The notes beneath the pieces are model-generated. The model saw only the letters and a program-made list of their open reading frames with translations, was not told where the DNA came from and searched no databases. DNA of 8,104 nucleotides from Pseudomonadota bacterium. GTDB lineage: Bacteria > Pseudomonadota > Alphaproteobacteria > Rhizobiales > Devosiaceae. This document shows, in pieces, positions 1 to 5,616 of the stretch. How positions within the stretch are numbered: position 1 is the stretch's first letter; each line of letters starts with the position of its first letter. The DNA lies in contig JAEYTY010000067.1 in the NCBI GenBank assembly GCA_023433775.1, positions 1 through 8,104 on the forward strand. Reading direction: 5' to 3'. A program made the position numbers and the translations under genes.

Positions 1-101
1 CAGGCAACCCGGGAGGAACATGCGAGAATAATATTCCGGCGCGGACGCTGCACAGTCAATAGGCGAAGGGGATAAATCCTGCGCAATAAGAGTAAGGTTT
101 A

Positions 102-131
102 TTGACCTAAAGAACGCGACGTGACAGATAT
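102..131 (+). promoter_or_regulatory. candidate gdhA promoter
   Basis: TTGACC at 102-107 and AGATAT at 126-131 are separated by 18 nt. They resemble the alphaproteobacterial housekeeping pattern TTGAC / CTATAT: the first five bases of the -35 and the last four of the -10 match. Transcription would start near 138, about 44 nt before the gdhA start codon and just ahead of the 142-160 palindrome. This is a visual match only. The bases before it (1-101) show no gene or structure I can support. Confidence 0.35.
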
Positions 132-141
132 ATGCCGAATT

Positions 142-160
142 TTTATGCGCTGTGCATAAA
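142..160. promoter_or_regulatory. palindrome upstream of gdhA, possible operator
   Basis: TTTATGCGCTGTGCATAAA is a 19-bp palindrome with 7-bp perfect arms (TTTATGC at 142-148, GCATAAA at 154-160) and one mismatched pair near the centre. It lies between the candidate -10 and the gdhA ribosome binding site (GAGGG at 171-175). That is where a repressor would block transcription start or early elongation. The AT-rich arms contrast with the GC-rich surroundings. Which regulator binds is not evident; an Lrp/AsnC or GntR type protein is only a guess. Confidence 0.45.
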
Positions 161-181
161 TTCTGACCATGAGGGTTTACC

Positions 182-1447
182 ATGTCCGACGACACCCTGC
201 TCGACCGCGCGCTTATTCGCCTTGAAGAAGCGGCCAACCATTTGCAGATCGATCCGGACGTGACGGAGAAACTCAAATATCCGCGCGAAACGACGAAGAC
301 GCGCCTCCTGATCCGCATGGATGATGGCTCGCGCAAGTCTTTCCTCGCCTGGCGCTGCCGCTATGACGATACGCGTGGCCCAACCAAGGGCGGCATCCGC
401 TTCCACCCCGACTCGACCATCGAGGAAGTGGAAACGCTCGCCTTCTGGATGACCTTCAAATGCGCCGTGATGAACCTGCCCTATGGCGGCGGCAAGGGCG
501 CCATTCGGGTCGATCCCCATCAGCTGTCCAAGAGCGAGCTTGAGCGCCTCAGCCGCGCCTATGTGCAGGCTTTTGCCAATATCATCGGCCCTGACCGCGA
601 TATTCCGGCGCCTGACGTCTACACCAATGCCATGATCATGGGCTGGATGGCCGACGAATATAACCAGATCACCGGCGCGGTTTCGCCCGCCGTGATTACC
701 GGCAAGCCGATTGCCCTGGGTGGCTCGCTGGGCCGCAACGATGCCACCGCCCGCGGTGGCTTCTATCTGGTGCGCCATCTCGCCACCGAACTCGGCCTCG
801 ACAAGGACCATACAGTCGCCATTCAGGGCTTTGGCAATGCCGGCCAGTTTTATGCGCGTCTCGCGGCAGCCGACAATAACAGCGTGGTGGCCGTCTCCGA
901 TTCCACCGGCGCCATCTATCGACCCGGCGGCCTCGATGTTGAACGGCTGATTGCCGGCAAGAATTCGGGCCGCCGCGTTGCCGATATGGCATCCGAACTG
1001 GGCGCCAATGTCATTTCGCCGGATGACCTTCTCGCCGTCGAGACCGACCTTCTGGTGCCGGCGGCACTCGAAGACATGATCACCAAGGAGAATGCCGGCT
1101 CGATCAAGGCCAAGGTCATTCTCGAACTGGCCAATGGTCCTGTCACGCCCGACGCCGACCAGATCCTCAATGACAAGGGCGTCATCGTCCTGCCCGATAT
1201 TCTGGCCAATGCCGGCGGGGTCACCGTGTCCTATTTCGAATGGGTGCAGAACCGGCAGGGCTATTACTGGGACCTCGAAGAGATCCATGCCCGCCTGCTC
1301 AAAATTGTCGAGCGCGAAGGCCGCGCCGTCTGGAATATCGCCAGGGACCGCAATGTGTCGGCCCGCTCGGCTGCCTATATCCACGCGCTCGGCCGCCTTG
1401 CCACCGCCATCGAGGCCCACGGCACGCAGCACTTCTTCGCGGGCTAA
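182..1447 (+). CDS. gdhA: glutamate dehydrogenase (Glu/Leu/Phe/Val dehydrogenase family)
   Basis: This 421-residue protein is a full-length member of the small hexameric glutamate dehydrogenase class. It interconverts glutamate with 2-oxoglutarate and ammonia in the cytoplasm. The N-terminal substrate domain carries GPTKGGIRFHP (66-76, K69), TFKCAV (91-96, K93) and LPYGGGKG (99-106, catalytic K105), followed by APDVYT with D145. The spacing of K69, K93, K105 and D145 equals that of the substrate and catalytic residues K89, K113, K125 and D165 of the Clostridium symbiosum enzyme. The Rossmann domain has GFGNAG (216-221). VTVSYFEW (347-354) supplies the conserved C-terminal Ser. The Asp in VAVSD (240) may favour NAD over NADP, which is an inference. 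The ATG at 182 follows GAGGG with 6 nt spacing. The gene is probably monocistronic: a 255-nt gap with palindromic repeats separates it from leuB. A related leucine or phenylalanine dehydrogenase is less likely, because such enzymes are usually shorter. Confidence 0.93.
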   Translation: MSDDTLLDRALIRLEEAANHLQIDPDVTEKLKYPRETTKTRLLIRMDDGSRKSFLAWRCRYDDTRGPTKGGIRFHPDSTIEEVETLAFWMTFKCAVMNLPYGGGKGAIRVDPHQLSKSELERLSRAYVQAFANIIGPDRDIPAPDVYTNAMIMGWMADEYNQITGAVSPAVITGKPIALGGSLGRNDATARGGFYLVRHLATELGLDKDHTVAIQGFGNAGQFYARLAAADNNSVVAVSDSTGAIYRPGGLDVERLIAGKNSGRRVADMASELGANVISPDDLLAVETDLLVPAALEDMITKENAGSIKAKVILELANGPVTPDADQILNDKGVIVLPDILANAGGVTVSYFEWVQNRQGYYWDLEEIHARLLKIVEREGRAVWNIARDRNVSARSAAYIHALGRLATAIEAHGTQHFFAG

Positions 1448-1476
1448 TCACGCTAGGGGCTCGCGGCTCCGTCGCC

Positions 1477-1569
1477 TCCCTCCCCCTTGAGGGGAGGGAT
1501 TGAGGGTGGGGGTCCATGGGTAAGTAACAAGACCACCTCCTCCCGGACCCTCCCCTCAAGGGGGAGGGT
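1477..1569. repeat. inverted pair of GC-rich palindromes (REP-like intergenic element)
   Basis: Two copies of the same 21-nt palindromic unit lie in opposite orientation at 1478-1498 and 1548-1568. Each folds alone: CCCTCCCC pairs with GGGGAGGG around a 5-nt loop, with one extra T-A or A-T pair outside. The copies are also perfectly complementary to each other, so the region could form a 21-bp stem with a 49-nt loop. Part of the loop (around 1506-1514 and 1531-1540) continues the pairing imperfectly. No T-run follows, so it does not look like a standard intrinsic terminator. Similar CCCTCCCC...GGGGAGGG units recur between genes in many alphaproteobacterial genomes, as far as I recall. Confidence 0.75.
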
Positions 1570-1605
1570 GGCAATAGCCGTTTATCAGGCCCTCTGTCCT
1601 CACAT

Positions 1606-1698
1606 CCGTACGAAACTCCTCCCACTCGTCCTTGCATAAAGCGCCGAAAACCCGCTATGTGCGCGCAAAGTGTACCCACCAGTACGGCGAGGAGTTTC
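1606..1698 (+). promoter_or_regulatory. leuB leader inverted repeat covering the ribosome binding site
   Basis: GAAACTCCTC at 1612-1621 is the exact reverse complement of GAGGAGTTTC at 1689-1698. The right arm contains the leuB Shine-Dalgarno AGGAG (1690-1694), so pairing would hide it. Directly before each arm lies a second complementary pair, CCGTAC (1606-1611) and GTACGG (1682-1687). The two pairings cross, so they exclude each other unless they form a pseudoknot. This resembles a translational switch. However, the best promoter guess (1632-1660) would leave the left arm untranscribed. A role would therefore need a start site upstream of about 1606, or the repeat may act as DNA. Confidence 0.35.
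1632..1660 (+). promoter_or_regulatory. candidate leuB promoter
   Basis: TTGCAT (1632-1637) and CTATGT (1655-1660) are 17 nt apart. The -10 matches the alphaproteobacterial CTATAT form at five of six positions and the -35 keeps TTG. Transcription would begin near 1667, giving a leader of about 36 nt. The -35 overlaps GCATAAA (1634-1640), the same 7-mer as the right arm of the palindrome before gdhA, but here it has no partner arm. Confidence 0.4.
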
Positions 1699-1702
1699 CA
1701 GC

Positions 1703-2803
1703 ATGGCCACCCATTCCCTTTTCCTTCTGCCCGGCGACGGCATCGGCACCGAGATCATGGTCGAGGTGGAAAAGCTGATCAAATGGACGAACGCCGAACA
1801 GCTCACCGATTTCTCGACCGATAGCGGCCTTGCCGGTGGTTCGGCCTATGACAAATATCAGGTCGCCATCACCGACGAAGACACCGAAAAGGCCAAGGCT
1901 GCCGACGCGGTGATCTTTGGCGCCGTGGGCGGACCCAAGTGGGACAACGTCCCTTACGAGCATCGCCCGGAAGCCGCGCTCCTGCGTCTGCGCAAGGAAA
2001 TGGCCGTCTTCGCCAATCTGCGCCCCGCCATCTGCTATCCGGCGCTGGCCGATGCCTCTTCGCTCAAGCGCGAACTGGTCGAGGGTCTCGATATTCTCAT
2101 CGTGCGCGAGCTGACCGGCGGCGTCTATTTCGGCGAGCCCAAGACCATCATCGACCTTGGCGATGGCCAGAAGCGCGCGGTCGATACCCAGGTCTATGAG
2201 ACCTATGAAATCGACCGCATCGCCCGCGTTGCGTTCGATCTTGCCCGTACGCGTTCGGGCAAGGTGCATTCGGCCGACAAGAAGAACGTCATGAAGTCGG
2301 GCGTCCTCTGGGACGAAGTGGTCAAGAATGTCGGCAAGGATTATGCCGATGTCGAGCTGCACCACATCCTGGCCGACAATGCCGCCATGCAGCTGGTGCG
2401 CAATCCAAAGCAGTTCGACGTGATGGTCACCGGCAATCTTTTCGGCGACATTCTCTCGGACGTTGCGGCCATGCTCACCGGTTCGCTCGGCATGTTGCCC
2501 TCGGCCTCGCTCGGCGCGCCCGATCCGGTCACCGGCAAGCGCAAGGCCTTCTATGAGCCCGTGCACGGCTCGGCCCCCGACATTGCCGGCCAGGGCATTG
2601 CCAACCCCATCGCCATGATCGCCTCGTTCGCGATGGCGCTGCGCTATTCCTTCGGCATGGTCGAGCTCGCCACCAGGGTCGAAAACGCCATCGCCGCCGT
2701 CTTGGGCGAGGGCCTGCGCACCGGCGACATCGCGCAGGACAATCGCAAGACCGTCGGGACGGAAGAAATGGGCGCGGCTATTTTGCGCCGGTTGAAGGCG
2801 TAG
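1703..2803 (+). CDS. leuB: 3-isopropylmalate dehydrogenase
   Basis: This 366-residue cytoplasmic enzyme performs the third step of leucine synthesis: NAD-dependent oxidation and decarboxylation of 3-isopropylmalate. It has the GDGIG start of the beta-decarboxylating dehydrogenase family (11-15) and LLRLRKE (93-99). R97, R107 (NLRP), R135 (VRELTGG), Y142 (VYFGEP), K193, D225, D249 and D253 (GNLFGDILSD) line up with the substrate and metal residues of the Thermus enzyme. The NAD loop HGSAPDIAGQGIANP (288-302) is intact. The hydrophobic LLRLRKE loop separates it from isocitrate and tartrate dehydrogenases. The ATG at 1703 has AGGAG 8 nt upstream, and the family N-terminus begins here. A GTG at 1670 would add 11 unconserved residues and is unlikely. 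The usual length is about 350-370. leuC and leuD are not in this window. The gene ends at the terminator shared with rpsP. Confidence 0.95.
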   Translation: MATHSLFLLPGDGIGTEIMVEVEKLIKWTNAEQLTDFSTDSGLAGGSAYDKYQVAITDEDTEKAKAADAVIFGAVGGPKWDNVPYEHRPEAALLRLRKEMAVFANLRPAICYPALADASSLKRELVEGLDILIVRELTGGVYFGEPKTIIDLGDGQKRAVDTQVYETYEIDRIARVAFDLARTRSGKVHSADKKNVMKSGVLWDEVVKNVGKDYADVELHHILADNAAMQLVRNPKQFDVMVTGNLFGDILSDVAAMLTGSLGMLPSASLGAPDPVTGKRKAFYEPVHGSAPDIAGQGIANPIAMIASFAMALRYSFGMVELATRVENAIAAVLGEGLRTGDIAQDNRKTVGTEEMGAAILRRLKA

Positions 2804-2834
2804 TCGAAGCCTTCGCATTTTTAGGACCAAACAA

Positions 2835-2864
2835 AAAAGCCCCGGTGTCTCCACCGGGGCTTTT
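2835..2864. terminator. bidirectional intrinsic terminator between leuB and rpsP
   Basis: GCCCCGGTG (2839-2847) pairs perfectly with CACCGGGGC (2852-2860) around the loop TCTC. Flanking AAAA (2835-2838) and TTTT (2861-2864) extend the stem to 13 bp. They also provide a U-run for transcripts from either side: A2833-2838 serves rpsP and T2861-2864 serves leuB. It lies 31 nt past the leuB stop and 20 nt past the rpsP stop. Confidence 0.93.
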
Positions 2865-2884
2865 CACATTCAAAAGCGCCAACC

Positions 2885-3316
2885 TTACTCGGCGGCAGCT
2901 TCTTCAGCGGCCGGGGCTTCTTCGGCCGGAGCTTCTTCAGCAGGAGCAGCCTTGGGGGCGTTCTTGGCTTCTTCGATAGCGGCGGCCTTGGCGGCCTTTT
3001 CTTCAGCGCGTTCCTTGGCCTTTTCGCCTGGCACAGCGCGTTCCGGATTGTTGCGGGCTTCGCGCTTGACGAGGCCGGCAGCGTCGAGGAAGCGCAGGAC
3101 GCGGTCGGTCGGCTGGGCGCCAACGCCGACCCAGTGCTGGGCGCGTTCGGTGTTCAGCACGACGCGGTTTTCAGCGTCCTTGGCCAGCAGCGGGTTGAAG
3201 GTGCCCAGCTTTTCGATGAAGCGGCCATCGCGCGGCGAACGGGCGTCGGCAACGACGATGTGGTAGAAGGGGCGCTTCTTGGTGCCGGCGCGGGCGAGAC
3301 GAATCTTGAGTGCCAT
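2885..3316 (-). CDS. rpsP: 30S ribosomal protein S16
   Basis: This small-subunit protein binds 16S rRNA and aids 30S assembly. Residues 1-85 are the conserved core: an N-terminus reading KIRLARAGTKKRPFYHIVVAD, then SPRDGRFIEKLGTFNPL and a helix around DRVLRFLDAAGLV (71-83). The protein is 143 residues, against about 80-90 in Escherichia coli-type S16. The extra 86-143 is a Lys/Glu/Ala-rich segment ending in AEEAP-type repeats, coded by near-repeats of GCTTCTTC (plus-strand sense) at 2898, 2916 and 2931. Alphaproteobacterial S16 proteins often carry such tails. The ATG at 3316 has an AGGA-type site about 10 nt upstream. The gene sits 36 nt after ffh and is likely cotranscribed with it, with the 2835-2864 hairpin ending the transcript. 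rimM and trmD, the usual followers, are absent. Confidence 0.96.
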   Translation of the reverse strand: MALKIRLARAGTKKRPFYHIVVADARSPRDGRFIEKLGTFNPLLAKDAENRVVLNTERAQHWVGVGAQPTDRVLRFLDAAGLVKREARNNPERAVPGEKAKERAEEKAAKAAAIEEAKNAPKAAPAEEAPAEEAPAAEEAAAE

Positions 3317-3352
3317 TGTGTCAGTCCTGTCAGTAAGTTCGGTTTAAGTCGG

Positions 3353-4936
3353 TTATTTCTTCTTGCCCAGGCCGGGCAGGCCAGGGAAACGGGGAGCGCC
3401 GCCGAGGCCGGGCAATGCCGGGCCTCCTGCGGATTTGAGCAGCGCGCCGACATCGCTGGGCAGCGCCTTGGGTGTGGGCAGATCGGCCGCGGGCAAGCCC
3501 TTGAGCGCTGCGGGGTCGATACCGGCCTGGCGGGCCATCGCCTCGAGCTGGGCCGGGTCCATCTTGGATAGGTCCGGCATACCGCCGAGCATACCGCCCA
3601 TTTTGCCGCCGAACATGCCGCCCAGCGCACCCATGCCACCCTTGCCGACCTTTTTCATCATGTCGGCCATCTGGCGGTGCTGCTTGGCGAGCTTGTTGAT
3701 TTCGCTGACTTCGACGCCAGCGCCGGCGGCAATGCGCTTGCGGCGAGAGGCGTTGAGCAGGTCGGGTTCCGCCCGCTCCTTCTTGGTCATCGAATTGATA
3801 ATGGCGATCTGACGGTCAAAGACCTTCTCGTCGATATTGGCGCCGGCCATGGCTTTTTTCATCTGGCCCATGCCGGGCATCATGCCCATGAGGCCGCCCA
3901 TGCCACCCATCTTCTTCATCTGGATAAGCTGGTTGCGCAGATCGTCGAGGTCGAAGGAGCCCTTCTTGAGCTTCTTCGCCATCTTGGCCGCGTCTTCGGC
4001 GGTGACGTGCTCGGCAGCCTTCTCGACGAGCGACACGATATCGCCCATGCCAAGGATGCGGTCGGCAATGCGGGAAGGATGGAAATCTTCCAGCGCATCC
4101 ATCTTTTCGCCGACGCCGATCAGCTTGATCGGCTTGCCGGTCGCCGCGCGCATGGAGAGGGCCGCGCCGCCACGGCCATCGCCGTCAACGCGGGTCATCA
4201 CAATGCCGGTGACATCGAGTCGGCCATCGAAGCTGCGCGCCACATTGATGGCGTCCTGGCCGGTCAACGCGTCGACCACCAGCAGGATTTCGTGCGGATT
4301 GGCGATGTTCTTGATGGCGACCGTTTCGGCCATCAGTTCTTCGTCGATATGGGTTCGGCCGGCGGTGTCGAGAATGAGGACGTCATAGCCACCGAGACGA
4401 CCTTCGCGCTCGGCGCGGCGGGCAATCTCGACCGGGGTTTCGGAGGCGACGATCGGCAGCGTATCAACGCCAACCTGTTCACCCAGAACGCGCAGCTGCT
4501 CCATGGCCGCCGGGCGGCGGGTATCGAGCGAGGCGAGCAGAACCTTCTTCTTCTGGCGGTCCTTGAGGCGCTTGGCGATCTTGGCCGTTGTGGTCGTCTT
4601 GCCCGAACCCTGAAGGCCGACCATCAGCAGGGTGACGGGCGCCTTGGCATTGAGGTCGATGGTGACGGCGTCGGAGCCGAGGACGGCAACAAGCTCGTCA
4701 TTGACGATCTTGACCACCTGCTGGCCCGGCGTCACCGAGCGGGTGACTTCGGCGCCGACGGCGCGTTCGCGCACCTGTTCGACAAAGGCACGCACGACTT
4801 CGAGGGAAACGTCGGCCTCGATCAGCGCCCGGCGTATTTCGCGCATGGCCGCGTCGACATCGGCCGCGTTGAGCGCGCCGCGTCCGCGAAGACCATCGAA
4901 AATTTTGCCAAGCCGGTCGCTTAAGCTCTCAAACAT
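3353..4936 (-). CDS. ffh: signal recognition particle GTPase Ffh (SRP54)
   Basis: This 527-residue protein binds signal sequences on nascent membrane proteins and, with 4.5S RNA and FtsY, delivers ribosomes to the membrane. Seen in order: the N domain (1-95); the P-loop GLQGSGKTTT (107-116); DTRRPAA (138-144); DTAGRTHID (190-198); TRVDGDGRGG (248-257, the TKxD-type guanine motif with Arg for Lys); GVGEK (274-278). The M domain follows with a Met/Gly-rich finger loop (about 340-362) and the RNA-binding SRRKRIAAGAG (397-407). The tail from 431 is Gly/Met-rich, then Pro/Leu-rich, ending in three Lys. This makes it some 70 residues longer than the roughly 450-residue E. coli protein. The ATG at 4936 is chosen for its AAGGAAG site 4 nt upstream and the standard N-terminus; a TTG at 4999 would add 21 unconserved residues. 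It precedes rpsP by 36 nt. Confidence 0.96.
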   Translation of the reverse strand: MFESLSDRLGKIFDGLRGRGALNAADVDAAMREIRRALIEADVSLEVVRAFVEQVRERAVGAEVTRSVTPGQQVVKIVNDELVAVLGSDAVTIDLNAKAPVTLLMVGLQGSGKTTTTAKIAKRLKDRQKKKVLLASLDTRRPAAMEQLRVLGEQVGVDTLPIVASETPVEIARRAEREGRLGGYDVLILDTAGRTHIDEELMAETVAIKNIANPHEILLVVDALTGQDAINVARSFDGRLDVTGIVMTRVDGDGRGGAALSMRAATGKPIKLIGVGEKMDALEDFHPSRIADRILGMGDIVSLVEKAAEHVTAEDAAKMAKKLKKGSFDLDDLRNQLIQMKKMGGMGGLMGMMPGMGQMKKAMAGANIDEKVFDRQIAIINSMTKKERAEPDLLNASRRKRIAAGAGVEVSEINKLAKQHRQMADMMKKVGKGGMGALGGMFGGKMGGMLGGMPDLSKMDPAQLEAMARQAGIDPAALKGLPAADLPTPKALPSDVGALLKSAGGPALPGLGGAPRFPGLPGLGKKK

Positions 4937-5108
4937 CTGTCTTCCTTTTCGCTCACGGGCCAATCCCGCAAGAGATAGGGTCCATAGGCGCAAATGCAAA
5001 ACCCACCCGCGGGCGCAACGCGCTGGCGGATGTTGGCCTCCGGGATCGTGGAACCCAAAGGGGGCCCCGGTCGGCTGGTCAGGTGCAAAAGCCTGATGAA
5101 CGGCCTGC

Positions 5109-5137
5109 GTTTAGGCGAAGGCGCCGGTAGAGTCAAG
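5109..5137 (-). promoter_or_regulatory. candidate ffh promoter and long leader
   Basis: On the minus strand, CTTGAC (5137-5132) is a perfect alphaproteobacterial -35. After 17 nt comes CTAAAC (5114-5109), a four-of-six match to CTATAT. The -35 contains the stop codon of the upstream methyltransferase gene. A start near 5103 would give ffh a leader of about 165 nt. That leader is rich in short palindromes (GGGGCCCC at 5063-5070, CCCGCGGG at 5006-5013). A second, weaker -10-like CTATCT lies at 4978-4973, nearer the gene, without a good -35. I could not find the conserved 4.5S RNA core in this gap. Confidence 0.35.
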
Positions 5138-5600
5138 AAATTCGGGACATTTCCCGAGCGCTTATGGGCGGATTGTCATCGATGAACAGCAATCCATCCG
5201 GCTTCAGCGCCGCCGCGAGCCTCGCCATGGCGCGTGCTGCCAGTTCGGGATGGCGGCCATCAAGTGCGCCGACGCGCATGACAAAGGCAAGATCAAAGCG
5301 CGCCTCGCCAGCTTCAAGCACAAAATCCTCAATTGCAGACTGGCGGAATTCGAGCCGCCCGCTGGCCATTTCATCAGCCGATCCGGCCTCTGCCAGAGCA
5401 ATAGCCTTGGCCGAGCGATCAATGGCGACGATTCTACCGGTGCTCAGGGCACGGCTGATTTCGCGCGCCGCGACGCCCGGGCCGCAGCCGATCTCGAGGA
5501 TGCGCATATCGGGCCGCAGCGGCAGGGCGGCGACATAATTGGCAATGCGAGGCGAAACGCGATCAGGCATGAGCCAGACTATTGCATCGCCAACTGACAC
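5133..5600 (-). CDS. small class I SAM-dependent methyltransferase
   Basis: This is a 155-residue cytoplasmic protein of the Rossmann-like methyltransferase fold. Motif I is ILEIGCGPG (34-42), the acidic residue ending strand 2 is D61 in VAIDRS, strand 4 is FDLAFVMRV (102-110), and strand 5 follows in LKPDGLLFIDD (132-142). The substrate is unknown; nothing points to DNA, rRNA or a quinone. The chain stops 13 residues after strand 5, so the usual last helix and strands 6-7 are missing or very reduced. It is shorter than the common 180-250 residues. The start is GTG at 5600, 16 nt after the chemotaxis gene stop; a GAGG overlapping that stop gives a long 14-nt spacing. An ATG at 5570 (MPDRVSP) is a real alternative. 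It lacks the look of CheR, so it is probably not the receptor methyltransferase. Cotranscription with the upstream gene is likely. Confidence 0.8.
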   Translation of the reverse strand: MSVGDAIVWLMPDRVSPRIANYVAALPLRPDMRILEIGCGPGVAAREISRALSTGRIVAIDRSAKAIALAEAGSADEMASGRLEFRQSAIEDFVLEAGEARFDLAFVMRVGALDGRHPELAARAMARLAAALKPDGLLFIDDNPPISAREMSRIS

Positions 5601-5616
5601 ATTCTGGCAGTACGCC

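Noticed and set aside
1..21. Start of a minus-strand gene at the left edge (ATG at 21)
   Set aside because: Only seven codons are visible and no ribosome binding site precedes them, so there is no support.
143..1432. 429-codon minus-strand open frame opposite gdhA
   Set aside because: It lies fully antisense to a conserved enzyme and its protein has no family features. Such frames arise from GC-rich third codon positions. The same holds for long frames opposite leuB (1655-2854), ffh (3677-4924) and the chemotaxis gene (5539-6612).
1477..1569. Intrinsic terminator after gdhA
   Set aside because: The hairpins are strong, but neither is followed by a T-run on either strand, so a repeat element is the better description.
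1670..1702. Upstream GTG start for leuB
   Set aside because: It would add 11 unconserved residues and has no ribosome site. The ATG at 1703 has AGGAG at good spacing and fits the family N-terminus.
4937..4999. Upstream TTG start for ffh
   Set aside because: The 21 extra residues are not family-like, and the ATG at 4936 has AAGGAAG directly upstream.
4937..5132. 4.5S SRP RNA gene (ffs) next to ffh
   Set aside because: I looked for the conserved GGTCAGG...GGAAGGAAGCAGCC-type core on both strands. Only a short GGTCAGG match exists (5078-5084), without the tetraloop region.
4921..5136. 71-codon minus-strand frame between the methyltransferase and ffh
   Set aside because: It overlaps the ffh start and its leader, is rich in Pro/Arg, and has no recognisable features or ribosome site.
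5133..5600. CheR receptor methyltransferase, suggested by the neighbouring chemoreceptor
   Set aside because: The protein is far shorter than CheR, lacks its N-terminal helical domain, and its motifs fit generic small-molecule-type methyltransferases.
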